Positions 37,923-48,670 of a stretch of 64,000 bases of DNA are shown one piece after another (the stretch's first letter is position 1; each line of letters begins with the position of its first letter). This DNA comes from Vibrio sp. CDRSL-10 TSBA. GTDB taxonomy: Bacteria; Pseudomonadota; Gammaproteobacteria; Enterobacterales; Vibrionaceae. The translations under genes were made by a program, and so were the position numbers. Location: the NCBI GenBank assembly GCA_039696685.1, contig CP155565.1:620001-684000 (forward strand), read 5' to 3'. The notes beneath the pieces were generated by a model that worked only from the letters and a program-made list of their open reading frames with translations, was not told the origin of the DNA and ran no database searches.

Positions 37923-39128
37923 ATGGCATCATCTACGAAATCTCACTCAAGCCGTCACTGCCTTATCTTTGATCCGGTACCTTTTAACGGCGGCTCAAAA
38001 GTCGCCAGCTATGAGATGGTCCGGCAGAGTCTCAAGTCAGAGGTAAACTTCACCGTACTGACTTGTGATCCCGACAGCTGGCGCGCTGCCTGGCCAAAGT
38101 CCATGCCCTTTAATATGGTCACCTTTCACAAACCCGGCAGCCTGAGTAAGGCCACCAGTGGCTGGCAATACTGGCTTAAGCACCTTTACTTTATGTTGAT
38201 GATTTGCCTGTGCCTGCTGAAACACCGCTCTGTTACAACACTGATCGGCATTTCCGGGCCGGGCGTTGACATGGCACTGTATGGCTGCCGCAAACTATTA
38301 CGCTACCGATTAATACAATTCATCCATGGCCCGGTTCCTTGCTCCGGCTCGGTCGGCTATTGTCTGACCCAGGCTGACCGGGTGTTTTATCTGCCCAGCA
38401 CTCTGGATTCGATGCGGCGTTCTGTCAGTCACTATTTTAATCGTTGGTTACCGGATAACAGTGGTGAGGCACTGGCAAACTATTTATTGGCAACCAAGCA
38501 ATATCAGCCATTTATCAATGGAATTGGACACAGCCAATGGCCGACTGCGAGCCATTACTCCGGGGCTGGTCTGCTCTGGGCAGCCTCGCTGCTGAAATGG
38601 AAAGGCCTCGACATTATGGTCGATGCATTGCGTCTGCTACCCGACGAACACCCGTTACGATGTGATATCTGCTTTATCCGACCGCACAATATTAACCTGC
38701 CACACAGTCAGGCTCCGGTGACATTGCCGGGCGTCAGCTGGCACGAGCAGCCGCAAAACCTTGATAGTATTCGTGCCAACAGCTCAATTTTTGTTTCCAC
38801 CAGCCAGCAAGAACCGTTTGGTCTTTCTATTCTGGAAGCCCTGGCCGCCGGACTGTGTGTTGTCATCCCTCAAGATGGTTCGTACTGGGACCAAAAGTTA
38901 CGTCATAACGTTAACTGCATTAAATATACCCCCAACTGCCCGATTGCTCTGGCACAAACACTGAAATATTTAATCTCCGATCGCGTCTGTCTGCGTCAGA
39001 TTGGTCAGGCGGGACAACTGTACGCAGAGAATTATCGAGCCGAAACTTGTTATCTACCCATTGTGCAGTATATCAGTTCCTGCACAGAGCAAAGCGTGCC
39101 ACTAAAAACAGGACAGTATTATGCTTAG
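37923..39128 (+). CDS. sypI: SypI-like glycosyltransferase (GT4)
   Basis: 401 residues. FDPVPFNGGSKVASYEMVR begins the GT-B fold; LIQFIHGPVPCSGSVGYCLTQ and GLLWAASLLKWKGLDIMVDAL are the acceptor and donor half-domains, with the E-x7-E region in STSQQEPFGLSILEALAAGLCVV. ATG at 37923 with AAGGA upstream is preferred to a GTG at 37905. It heads the second transcription unit of the locus. Only one further GT (sypH) precedes it and the next gene is the flippase, so one of the H/I/J set of V. fischeri is missing. Overlaps sypK by 8 bp. Confidence 0.87.
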   Translation: MASSTKSHSSRHCLIFDPVPFNGGSKVASYEMVRQSLKSEVNFTVLTCDPDSWRAAWPKSMPFNMVTFHKPGSLSKATSGWQYWLKHLYFMLMICLCLLKHRSVTTLIGISGPGVDMALYGCRKLLRYRLIQFIHGPVPCSGSVGYCLTQADRVFYLPSTLDSMRRSVSHYFNRWLPDNSGEALANYLLATKQYQPFINGIGHSQWPTASHYSGAGLLWAASLLKWKGLDIMVDALRLLPDEHPLRCDICFIRPHNINLPHSQAPVTLPGVSWHEQPQNLDSIRANSSIFVSTSQQEPFGLSILEALAAGLCVVIPQDGSYWDQKLRHNVNCIKYTPNCPIALAQTLKYLISDRVCLRQIGQAGQLYAENYRAETCYLPIVQYISSCTEQSVPLKTGQYYA

Positions 39129-40551
39129 CTTAAAACTGCCTGCGGCAATCAGCCGGCCCGTCGCATACGCTTTGGGGCTGTTTGCGACCAAAGGGCTGGC
39201 ACTCATCATGTTGCCCATACTTGCCAACCACTTATCCGTCGAGCAGATCGGTCAGCTTGAGCTGTATACCAGCAGTGGAGTGTTCTTTGCCATGATTCTG
39301 AGCCTGGCGCTTCATGAAGCTCTATACCGCTTCGCCGGCCATGAAGCCTGCTCTGATAAACAAACCAAAGTAGCGGGAGAGATTTATACGCTTGCCTGTA
39401 TGGTCGCTGGCATATCGCTGACCGGATTATTACTGCTGATTACTCTGGCAACCACTCTCTTTCCGCAACTGCCCGATCAAGCCATGCTGCTGTTGTCATT
39501 AGGAGTCGCCAGTGAAGGTCTGATCGGACTGCAACTCGCCTGGTTGCGCATGCAAGACAGAGCCGGACAATTCTTGCAGGTGACCGTTTGCATCTGTCTG
39601 TTGCAGGTTTCACTGGTCGCGCTCTCTTTGTGGCTGATGCCGGGCGTTTTATCGATCCTTGCCGCATCAGTTATCACTCATTTTATTCAGTTCATCTGGC
39701 TGCAGCGCCTGTGCCGCCTGCCGATGCAACGCCCCTGTATCAAGCGGGCACGTGAATTCGTCGCTTACAGTTTACCCATCGCTTTAGCGGGTTTGGTGGC
39801 CTTTACACTCAATGGCGCCGAGCGCTGGGTCATCGCCGCAACAGATACGATTGAGTCGCTCGCCTACTACGCTATCGCCGCTAAGTTTGCTCTCGCTTTG
39901 TGTATTCTGGTCCAGCCATTTGGGATGTGGTGGATGCCAAAACGCTTTGCCGTTCTGCTCAATCAAGGTTGCGGTGAAGCAACCCGAATCACTCAGTACG
40001 GTATTATCTGGGTCGCTTTGCTGTGTTCAGCAATGGCCTATTTCGCGCCGTTGTTCATTCAGCTGACGTTACCAGCTAACTACCATTCAGCCGGACAGAT
40101 GGTGCTGCTGTGTCTGCTGGCTGCGTTATTCAAAGAGCTGACCGAGCTGGTTAACCTCGGATTGCTGGCCAGTAAACAGACCGGGAAATTATTACGCTTT
40201 AACCTGATCGCAGCCGGCAGTGGCGCCTTATTAATTATGACCATGCTTTCCTGGGGCGTGTGGGGGATTATCACCGGTTTGGTATTAGCGCAACTCACCA
40301 AGCTCACACTGGTCTACCGAGCCAGCCAGATTGCGATGGCATTACCGTATGCCTTACGCCGGCTGACGCTGGTGATAGTCACTGCAGTCACTCATCTACT
40401 GATTTCGGTTCATCTTTCCTCCTGGCAACTTCAATTGATAATGTCGCTGCTGGCACCGCTGAGCGTCATCTTAGTCGCTCTGCTGGCTGGTCTGCTGCCG
40501 CTGCCCTACTGGTTACGCAAAAACCGGATTGCCACCGTTGAACGCCTATGA
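39121..40551 (+). CDS. sypK: SypK-like polysaccharide flippase (Wzx type)
   Basis: 476 residues with about 12-14 hydrophobic segments and few charged residues; AYALGLFATKGLALIMLPILANHLSVEQIGQLELY is the characteristic N-terminus of the MOP/Wzx superfamily. Moves the undecaprenyl-linked repeat unit across the inner membrane. Coupled to its neighbours by short overlaps (8 bp with sypI, 4 bp with sypL). Confidence 0.92.
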   Translation: MLSLKLPAAISRPVAYALGLFATKGLALIMLPILANHLSVEQIGQLELYTSSGVFFAMILSLALHEALYRFAGHEACSDKQTKVAGEIYTLACMVAGISLTGLLLLITLATTLFPQLPDQAMLLLSLGVASEGLIGLQLAWLRMQDRAGQFLQVTVCICLLQVSLVALSLWLMPGVLSILAASVITHFIQFIWLQRLCRLPMQRPCIKRAREFVAYSLPIALAGLVAFTLNGAERWVIAATDTIESLAYYAIAAKFALALCILVQPFGMWWMPKRFAVLLNQGCGEATRITQYGIIWVALLCSAMAYFAPLFIQLTLPANYHSAGQMVLLCLLAALFKELTELVNLGLLASKQTGKLLRFNLIAAGSGALLIMTMLSWGVWGIITGLVLAQLTKLTLVYRASQIAMALPYALRRLTLVIVTAVTHLLISVHLSSWQLQLIMSLLAPLSVILVALLAGLLPLPYWLRKNRIATVERL

Positions 40552-41946
40552 AGTCGCAAACCAGTCACTTCACCGAATTTAAAACCAGTAAAGGTATTTT
40601 ACTGGCGCTGATTTACTGCCTGGTTATGGCACTGGCCTGGCAGCTCAGCGGCTCCCCTATCGCGGCACTGGCCTTGGCGCTGTTACCCGCAGGATTGGTT
40701 TTGGTGGTGACCGGTCACTTTTGGTTCGTTACCCTGTTTATATTGTTTTCCTTCTTTCGTATTCACGAAGTTGTTCCTCAACTTTACTCCTTCAAAATCC
40801 CGCTGTTACTGTCAATGGCTGCACTGGGAGGTATAGTCTGGCACCTGATTATTAGCCGTAAGCTGGTTCCGTTCTGGCATCCTTCCATGGCCTGGTTACT
40901 GCTGTTCTGGGGACTTGTGACAATCGGTATCGTATTTGCGTCCAACCGCGGTATCGCAATCGGTAACTTCAAAGGTATCTACTGGAAAATTATCGTGATG
41001 AGTCTGGCTATCATGTGGATAGTCAATGATGCCCGTCAGCTGAACAAAATGGCGGTGCTGATCGCACTGTCCGGATTGTTGGTGGGCTGCACCGCGCTCT
41101 ATAACAGTGCCAACGGGATCGGACTGGTGGAAGGGACTCGTGTCACAATCGGACGCGACATCGGCTCCATGCTCGGTGATCCTAATGATCTGGCGCTGGT
41201 ACTGATGTTTCCGTTCGCTTTTTCACTCAGCTTGTTACTCATGCCCGGTAGTAATCGTCTGATCCGCGCCTTGTGTCTGGTGATTTGTGTTGTATTGCTG
41301 ATGGCCGTGATTGCCACCCAGAGCCGGGGGGGCTTACTGGGCGTTTCTTGCGGTATCCGGTATTTTTGCGCTGCATTTTATTCGTAACAAAGGCTTGCTG
41401 CTTTTTCTGGCCGGCTGTGGTGCTCTGCTGCTCTATATTGCCAGCGGCGTCTCTGACCGCGCTTCAGGCGGAGCGGCTGAAGAAGGCATAGACGCCTCTG
41501 CAATGGGCCGTCTTTACGCCTGGGAAGCTGCGTTTTATATGGCACTGGATAACCCGTTGACCGGGGTTGGCCTGAATAACTTTTACTTCAACTATTTTTA
41601 CTACAGTCAGCACTGGGACGGACTCAACCATGCCGTGCACAGTACCTGGTTTGGTGTTTTGGCCGAAACCGGCTTCCTCGGCTTAACGGTTTTCATCTGC
41701 TGTATCGTTTCTCTGCTTAAAACCGCTCGTAACACTATTCACAAAATAGAAAAACAGCTTCATCTGTTCGAAGCTCCGGTCAGGATCGTTGCTCACGCGG
41801 TCTATGCCGGGCTGGTCGGTACCGTCGTCTCCGGTACCTTTCTCACTCAAGGCTTCAACTGGCCGATTTATCTGCTTGGTGCGCTTATCGTTGCCGTTGC
41901 TCAAATTGCTAGTCAAATTGAGAATAAAAATAACAGCAACAGTTAA
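40548..41946 (+). CDS. sypL: SypL-like O-antigen ligase/polymerase (Wzy type)
   Basis: About 465 aa after repair at GTTTC 41343-41347 (TQSRGGLLGVLAVSGIFALHFI). About ten membrane segments, and the Wzy_C/O-antigen ligase signature in GDPNDLALVLMFPFAFSLSLL and RLYAWEAAFYMALDNPLTGVGLNNFYFNYF with the large periplasmic loop around the SQHWDGLNHAVHSTW sequence. Polymerises or ligates polysaccharide repeat units in the periplasm. Carries an enhancer-like element for sypM in its last codons. Confidence 0.9.
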
Positions 41947-41989
41947 TTTATTGTTTTTATTGGCGTTAAAATCTGGCACAAAGTGTGAA
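41912..41989 (+). promoter_or_regulatory. Candidate SypG enhancer and sigma-54 promoter of sypM
   Basis: Reverse-oriented enhancer-like element at 41912-41924 (TTCTCA-ATT-TGAC on the minus strand) and TGGCAC-N5-GTGAA at 41974-41989. The -24 part is perfect, while the -12 GC is GA, so the promoter is weak or the element is misread. Confidence 0.5.
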
Positions 41990-42041
41990 CCCTCGTAATA
42001 AGTTGCATAACCCAATGTCAAAATGATACGAGGTAAACCTT

Positions 42042-42761
42042 ATGCTTAGCATCCGACTCTACCAGTGGAAAAGCTGGCTGCAAAATCACCCTGACCCTAA
42101 ATTCCGCGCACTGTTTCAACTGTTAAAGCGTATTCGTAATCTGGAACTTCCTACACCAGCGTTCTACAACCGCATCGCGTACACCCTGTGTACTGCGCTA
42201 CGAGACGGTATCGAGACCCTGCGCCGGATATTTATCTGCACGCCGGCTTTTAAAGGGCGTTTAGCCTCATGCGGTCGTCAGCTAAATCTCTACAGCGGGC
42301 TGCCTTATATTTCCGGCCCATTACATATCGAAGTTGGCGACCGGTGCCGGATTTCCGGTCAAACCACGTTCAGCGGTCGCACCTCAATCACAACTCCTCG
42401 CCTTGTCATTGGCAACAACGTTGGTATCGGCTGGCAAACCACCATCGCGGTCGGAACCCGGGTCATCATCGACGATGATGTACGCATTGCCGGGAGGGGC
42501 TTTCTGTTTGGCTATCCGGGTCATCCTATCGATGAGGCCGAACGTGCTCAGGGTTTACCGGACCATGATGAGCAAGTCGGAGATATTCATCTTGAGCAAG
42601 GTGTCTGGCTGGGCAGCAATGTCAGTGTTAAAGGCGGGGTCACAATTGGCCGCGGCACCATAGTCTGCACCGGCAGCGTGGTCACGAAAAGCCTGCCCCC
42701 TTATGTGCTCGCCGGAGGCAATCCGGCACGGGTGATCCGCTCGATCCGGACACAACAATAA
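42042..42761 (+). CDS. sypM: SypM-like left-handed beta-helix acetyltransferase
   Basis: 239 residues. The C-terminal half carries hexapeptide repeats (GNNVGIGWQTTIAVGTRVIIDDDVRIAG, then QGVWLGSNVSVKGGVTIGRGTIVCTGSVVTKS) and ends VLAGGNPARVIRSI, typical of Wzx-linked O-acetyltransferases. The long N-terminus (about 85 residues) is variable and has a membrane-proximal character. Probably acetylates a sugar of the polymer. Confidence 0.9.
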   Translation: MLSIRLYQWKSWLQNHPDPKFRALFQLLKRIRNLELPTPAFYNRIAYTLCTALRDGIETLRRIFICTPAFKGRLASCGRQLNLYSGLPYISGPLHIEVGDRCRISGQTTFSGRTSITTPRLVIGNNVGIGWQTTIAVGTRVIIDDDVRIAGRGFLFGYPGHPIDEAERAQGLPDHDEQVGDIHLEQGVWLGSNVSVKGGVTIGRGTIVCTGSVVTKSLPPYVLAGGNPARVIRSIRTQQ

Positions 42762-42826
42762 CCCTATCCGTCTGACTGGCTGCCACTTATTTCTGGCAGC
42801 CACCGCAGCGACACAGGAGAAAAACC

Positions 42827-43988
42827 ATGCGCGATCTGATTGTATTTGGCGAAGATTTTGGCGGTTTACCTTCCAGTACCCAGCATCTGGTCAAACGTCT
42901 GGCAAACGAACGCCAGGTGCTGTGGATCAATTCTATTGGTCTGCGTCAACCCGGATTAAACCAACGAGATTTGCAACGGGTATGGCAAAAATTATGTCCG
43001 CCAATCAAACTACCACGCGGCGTGCGCCCGGGCAGTCACTCGTCTCAGCCTGCGATGCAGAGCCAGACCTACAGTCCTGCACAGCAGGCCAATATCATCC
43101 AGGCCAATCTGCTGACGGTTCCGGCTCCGCGTTTCTCAGCTGGCAAGGAGGGTGGCGCGCGATATGATGCTGATGCAACTTACGCCCAAGATCAACCAGC
43201 TCGGACTCAAGCGCCCTATTTTGTGGAGTTCTCTCCCGACCGCTGCCGATCTCTGCTCTCACCTTGATCACAGTGGCGTGGTGTATTATTGCGGAGACGA
43301 TTTTTCTTCTCTGGCCGGTGTGGATCATGAGGTTGTTTGCCAGCACGAGAAAAACCTGGTTGAGCACGCCGATTTGATTCTGGTCGCCAGCGACCAACTA
43401 AAGAATAAGTTCCCGCCGCGCAAGACTCATCTGCTGCCGCACGGAGTGGACAGTACACTCTTTTCACAGCCAGCGCCTCGTGCTGCTGACCTTCCGGTCA
43501 GTGACAAACCTATCGCCGGTTTTTACGGTAGTCTCTCTGACTGGCTCGATTACGATTTAATCGATTATTGCGCCACGACTCTTACCGACTGGCAGTTTGT
43601 ATTTATCGGACCGCAATGTATGGATAATGCGCGCCTGCCACGCCGGCACAATATTCATTATCTGGGTCCGCGTGCCCACCATCAATTACCGGGTTATTCA
43701 CAGCACTGGACTGTCAGTATGCTGCCTTTCCTGCGTAATCCGCAAATTGACGCCTGTAACCCGCTAAAACTGCTCGAGTATATGGCCGCGGGTCAGCCGA
43801 TTGCCTCCGTCGATTTTCCTGCCTTGGCCCCTTATCGTCGTTACCTGTATACCGCCGACCACCGACAAGGCTTTGTCGACGCGCTACTCTCTGCGGCTCA
43901 GGCAGAACGTATTCCTCCCGGCGCGATCACCGGGCAAAGCTGGGATGACCGCAGTCATTTTCTTAACTGGATGTTGGAGCTGCTATGA
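42827..43988 (+). CDS. sypN: SypN-like glycosyltransferase
   Basis: About 386 aa after repair at GTTTC 43131-43135 (joining TVPAPR to SQLARRVARDMMLMQL). VFGEDFGGLPSSTQHLVKRLA at the start and YYCGDDFSSLAGVDHE with LLPHGVDSTLF resemble GT-B enzymes that act on exopolysaccharide precursors; CNPLKLLEYMAAGQPIASVD provides the donor site. AGGAGAAAAACC lies before the ATG. Stop overlaps sypO by 4 bp. Confidence 0.88.
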
Positions 43989-45419
43989 AAGATCTCAAAT
44001 CACACCTGTTTCTTGCACTGACCGCAGCCTGGCGTCGCCGCTACGTTATCGCTATTCCTATCGTAGTGATGCCGCTACTGGCGCTAGGTATCGGTCATAT
44101 GACTCCGGATATTTATCGTTCCCATACCAGTATGCTGATTCAGGAGTCGGCCAAAATGAATCCTTTCCTGCAGGACATTGCGGTTGAAACCCAGTTTAAA
44201 GAACGCATCAACGCACTGAGTACCCTGCTGAAAAGCCGCCATGTACTCGGTACGGTTGCACGTGAACAAGGGCTGATTGATGATGCGACTCCGGCAGCCA
44301 GAAGCGAATACATTATTGGTCAGCTGGCAGCCAGCCTGACCGTAAGTCAGACCGGTAAGGACTTTGTCACGATCAGCTTGTCAGCCAGCAAACCTAAGGG
44401 CATGAAGGAGATGCTGGAGTCCGTCAGCCACCATTTTATTGAGCAGTTGCTGGCTCCGGAAACGCTCTTCGATTGATGACTCATCCCGTTTTCTGGCAAT
44501 GCACATTAATAAGCGTCTCGAAGAGCTGCAAACCGCCGAGCAGAATCTGGCTGAGTTTCAGAACTTAAATCCGACGACAACACCTGAGTTTCTGAATGAA
44601 AATCTCAGCCGACTGGCAATGCTCAAACAGAATCTGGCCGAAAAAGAGGCCCTGCTGGCCGGCGCTGATAAGGGGCTGGGCAGCCTGGATCAGCAGCTCT
44701 CGAGAACCAATCCGGTGTTGGGCAAGATTGAAGAGAAAATCATCGATATCCGCAGCCAGTTGACGCTGCTCACTGCGCGTTACACCAATAGTCACAGCGC
44801 GGTGGTGGCTGCTAAACGTGAGCTGGAACGACTGGAGAGAGAGCGGGAAAATCTGCTTAACGAGGGGCATAAAAGCCTGACGAGTGATGTACTTTGGGAC
44901 ATCGCCAGCAGCAACACCACCAGCGATCAAAGTTCAGTGCGTCCTTTGCTGATCACCCAGTTGGAAAACCTGCAAATTGCCCGCAGCCGTTATGAATCCC
45001 TAAAAGAGGAGACCAAGGCGATCCAGAACATGATTGCCGCGCTGGAAAAGCAGAACAGTCGCTTTGGCGATGTATCCAAAACCCTCAACAGCCTAAAACG
45101 GGAAGTGGAATTCAAGCGCCGTCTGTACGACGAACTGGTTGACCGTTACGAAATGGCCAAGCTGACCGGATCTTTAGGCGCATTTGAACACAGTAAACGG
45201 GTCAAGATTATCGACTTGCCCTACACGCCCGGTTCAAAAGCCAATCTGCCTAAGTTCCTTTACGCTGTGATTGGCCTCGTTGCGGGTATCGCGCTTGGCC
45301 TCGGGCTGACGGTATTACTCGAATGTACCGATACCCGAATCTACCAACCCAAGACGCTGAATCTCTTGTGTCAGGCACCCGTCCTCAGTGTCATCCCCCG
45401 GATCCGCAGCAGTAGCTGA
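43985..45419 (+). CDS. sypO: SypO-like chain-length/polysaccharide co-polymerase (Wzz type)
   Basis: About 477 aa after repair at GAAAC 44459-44463. N-terminal TM (VIAIPIVVMPLLALGIGHM), a large periplasmic coiled-coil region (HINKRLEELQTAEQNLAEFQNL, QNLAEKEALL, KRELERLERERENLL), and a second TM near the C-terminus (FLYAVIGLVAGIALGLGLTVLLE). It governs polymer length and works with sypC and sypD. No fused kinase domain follows; that role lies with the degenerate SypD. Confidence 0.91.
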
Positions 45420-45436
45420 TGTGGCTCTCGAATTCG

Positions 45437-45527
45437 TTCTCAAATTAGTAACCAGGGCCTCCCATCAAGAGAAATTAAAAATAAATGATTGATTTTAAAT
45501 GATTTAAATTTTGGCACGCTTAATGCC
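45437..45527 (+). promoter_or_regulatory. SypG enhancer-like element and sigma-54 promoter of sypP
   Basis: TTCTCA-AAT-TAGTAA at 45437-45451 differs from the enhancer in one position (TA for TG). TGGCACG-N4-ATGCC at 45512-45527 has the required GG-N10-GC spacing and lies 73 bp upstream of sypP. Confidence 0.7.
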
Positions 45528-45599
45528 AGATACTGAGAAAGGTGAGAATTTTAATTCCCTGTATTTAAAACTCAGAACGTTTACTGTAAGGATACTCAT

Positions 45600-46703
45600 A
45601 TGAATAACATCCCTTCTAAAACCGGAAAAAAGATTATTCATGTCGTTCAGCATCTTGCCCCGGGGGGCATTGAAAGTCTGACTCTGGAGCTACTGCGCTT
45701 CGCCAATCCTGATGATCAGGTGTTAATCGTCAGCATGGAAGGCAATAAACATGAAGCGTTGCAACGCTGGCCGCGGCTGGCCGAATATCAGCAGCAGATG
45801 ATATTTCTGGAAAAGCCACCCGGAATCCAGCTTGGTCTGGTTTTTACTCTGGTCAAAGCATTTAAAGGCGTTCGTCCGGACGTCGTCCATACCCATCATC
45901 TCGGCCCGCTGATGTACGCCGGTTACGCTGCCAAACTGGCTGGCGTGCCAGTGCGGATCCACACCGAACATGATGCCTGGCATCTTAACAACAGTAAGCA
46001 TAAACAGATGCAGAGCGTATTACTCAAGGCGGCCAAACCAACCATAGTCGCCGATGCGACCCATGTTAAAGAGCAACTGGATAACCTTTTCCGCTACAGT
46101 CGCACCGTAGTGATCAAAAACGGGATTGATTGCAACAAATTCTGCCCGGGTTCAAAAAATCTGGCCCGCCATCGCTTTGATTTACCTCAGGACAAGCTGA
46201 TCATCGGCTGCGCGGGCCGGCTCGAAAAGGTGAAAGATCATCAGACCGCCATCAAAGCAATGCGATTTTTGCCTGAACACAGCATGCTGGCCATCGCCGG
46301 AGAAGGAACACAACGTGAGATGCTGGAAAATCTGGTAGTAAAACTCCATTTGCAGCAGCGGGTACGCTTTATCGGTCAGACCGATCACATGCCGCACTTC
46401 TATCAGGCTCTGGATGTGTTCTGCATGCCATCCCTGATGGAAGGTCTGCCTCTGTCCCTGCTCGAAGCGCAGGCCTGTAACATCCCTGTAGTGACAACCG
46501 ATGTCGGAGCCTCGGCAGAAGCCATGTGTCCCCACACCGGGAAACTGGTTAAAACCGGTGACGTTCCCGGTCTTGCTGCCACCCTGCTGCAAGCCTTGCT
46601 GCAAACCAACAGCCATGAGCCGCGTGATTTCGTGCTCAGCAATTTTGAAATTCGCAAAATGGCCAAGGCTTATCACGAACTGGCTTTGGGAGAACTGGCA
46701 TGA
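45600..46703 (+). CDS. sypP: SypP-like glycosyltransferase (GT4)
   Basis: 367 residues, uninterrupted. HVVQHLAPGGIESLTLELLRF, VHTHHLGPLMYAGYAAKLA, VIKNGIDCNKFCPG, IIGCAGRLEKVKDHQTAIKA and FCMPSLMEGLPLSLLEAQACNIPVVTT form a complete GT-B/GT4 enzyme. AAGGA before the ATG. Overlaps the next gene by ATGA, so translation is coupled. Confidence 0.93.
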   Translation: MNNIPSKTGKKIIHVVQHLAPGGIESLTLELLRFANPDDQVLIVSMEGNKHEALQRWPRLAEYQQQMIFLEKPPGIQLGLVFTLVKAFKGVRPDVVHTHHLGPLMYAGYAAKLAGVPVRIHTEHDAWHLNNSKHKQMQSVLLKAAKPTIVADATHVKEQLDNLFRYSRTVVIKNGIDCNKFCPGSKNLARHRFDLPQDKLIIGCAGRLEKVKDHQTAIKAMRFLPEHSMLAIAGEGTQREMLENLVVKLHLQQRVRFIGQTDHMPHFYQALDVFCMPSLMEGLPLSLLEAQACNIPVVTTDVGASAEAMCPHTGKLVKTGDVPGLAATLLQALLQTNSHEPRDFVLSNFEIRKMAKAYHELALGELA

Positions 46704-47888
46704 CGGACTTACTGACAGCGTTGCTGGTCGTCGTAAGCGGCGGCACTATCCTTTATCACCACGTCGGATACCCATTGTTCTTGCGCTGGTACGCGCGCAG
46801 GCACCCGACACAAAACGCGCAACCGGGTTTCGCGCGGCTACATTGCCGGTGTGGCGGATAAGCAGCTACCAAGCGTAACCATTCTGATGCCCGCCTATAA
46901 CGAAGCGGAATACATTGGCGAGAAAATTCGTAATCTGGCCAGTATTGACTACCCACGCGATAAGCTGAAAGTGTTAATCGTGTGTGATGGTTGCAGTGAT
47001 GACACTGCTCAAATCGCCACCGCCACTATTCAGGAGGCCATTTGTTCTGACACTTTCTACGAAATAATCAACTGCACAGAAAACCGCGGCAAAGTGGCAT
47101 TATTGAATGAATTCATTCCGCAAGTTGACACTCACTTATGTGTATTGAGTGATGTTTCCGCGTTAATTTCGGTTGATGCTTTGCTGATAGCTGCCCGCCA
47201 TATGCAAGACCCGCAAGTCGGTGTGGTCGGTGCCAGTTATCACCTGCTCAATCATCAATTTAATGGTGAGAGTGAATATTGGCGCTATCAGCAGCGAATC
47301 AAGCAAACCGAGTCTAGTCTGGGTTCAGTACTCGGTTGCCATGGTGCTTTTTACCTGTTCCGCTCGGAGCTGTTTGAGCCGCTGGCCCAGGACACCATCA
47401 ATGATGATTTTATGCTGCCAATGCGCATTATTGAAAAACGTTTCAGAGCAGTTTATGAGCCGGCGATGCTCGCGATTGAACTGGAACCGACCGACCAGCC
47501 TGCAGACTTTCGCCGCCGACTACGTATCTCAGCGGGCAACATGCAACAGGCGCTGCGTTTATGGCGTTTGTTCAGCCCGGGCCGCAGCGGGGTCGCCTTT
47601 ACCTTCTTTTCCGGCAAAGGCTTACGTCTGCTCACCCCATACTTCCTGATACTGATGCTGATCTTGCCTGCCACGCACCTGGATCAATGGTGGTATCAGT
47701 TGCTCGCCGCCGCTCAGGGGCTCTTCTATCTCATCGCGCTGGCCGGTTGGTTAAGCCCGGCGCTGAGAAGCAACCGAATTGTTGGCTTGGTAACTTATTT
47801 CGTCGCGGGCCACAGCGCAAGCCTGATCGGTGGATGGCAGTACCTGATTAGCGGGCGTGGCTGGCGCAAAAGCCAGCCGCAGCACTAA
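46700..47888 (+). CDS. sypQ: SypQ-like membrane glycosyltransferase (GT2)
   Basis: About 395 aa after repair at GTTTC 46827-46831, which adds the first 50 residues (a membrane segment LLTALLVVVSGGTILYHHVGYP). GT2 motifs: VTILMPAYNEAEYIGEKI, VCDGCSDDTAQIA (D-x-D like DG), LSDVSALIS and DDFMLPMRI with the Q-x3-RR-like RRRLRISAGNMQQALRLW. Two further TM helices at the C-terminus. A processive-type synthase layout, but in V. fischeri it belongs to the syp pathway. Confidence 0.9.
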
Positions 47889-47949
47889 CACTAGATTTAT
47901 TATGCATACCGGCTCATTCCTGGTATCAGGCAAATAACAAACCAGACGC

Positions 47950-48012
<63 letters not shown>

Positions 48013-48028
48013 AGCCAAGGAGTCAATC

Positions 48029-48670
48029 ATGTTAAACATTATTCAAGGACCGATACATATTTCCCGCGCCAAGCGTGTGTTTGATTTCACTGTGGCAACC
48101 CTGCTATTGGCCATGGTGTTACCCCTGTTTCCTCTTATCGCTGCAGCAATAAAACTGGGGTCTCGCGGACCGGTTTTCTATACCCAGTTACGGGTCGGTT
48201 ACTACACACCGGAAAAAGCACACCTGTTTCATATCATTAAATTCCGCACCATGTACCAGGACTGTGAAAGCCGCAGCGGCGCATGCTGGGCAACCGAAAA
48301 TGACCCTCGCATCACCCCAATCGGGCGTTTCATGCGTAAAACCCGTCTCGATGAACTGCCTCAGCTGATCAACGTGGTCAAAGGCGAAATGTCGCTGATT
48401 GGTCCGCGACCGGAACGTCCCTGCTTCTACAGCAAACTGGAAAACGCCATTCCCTTTTTTGCCGAGCGAACTTACGGACTGCTGCCGGGGATTACCGGAC
48501 TGGCCCAGGTCAGTCAGGGATACGATACCTGTATTGATGATGTGCGTCGCAAAGTAGGATTTGACCATGGTTACGCCCTCGCTCTGAGCTCTTTCAAAAC
48601 CTGGCTGGCGATGGATTTGTTGATTTTATGTAAGACCATCTCAGTGGTCATTATGGGCAGGGGGCAGTAA
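48029..48670 (+). CDS. sypR: SypR-like undecaprenyl-phosphate sugar transferase
   Basis: 213 residues. KRVFDFTVATLLLAMVLPLFPLIAAAIKL is the N-terminal membrane helix; FRTMYQDCESRSG, RTPIGRFMRKTRLDELPQL-type motifs and IGPRPERP are the conserved WbaP/PglC family elements. It starts each lipid-linked repeat unit by placing a sugar-phosphate on undecaprenyl phosphate. Stop and the next start overlap (TAATG). Confidence 0.94.
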   Translation: MLNIIQGPIHISRAKRVFDFTVATLLLAMVLPLFPLIAAAIKLGSRGPVFYTQLRVGYYTPEKAHLFHIIKFRTMYQDCESRSGACWATENDPRITPIGRFMRKTRLDELPQLINVVKGEMSLIGPRPERPCFYSKLENAIPFFAERTYGLLPGITGLAQVSQGYDTCIDDVRRKVGFDHGYALALSSFKTWLAMDLLILCKTISVVIMGRGQ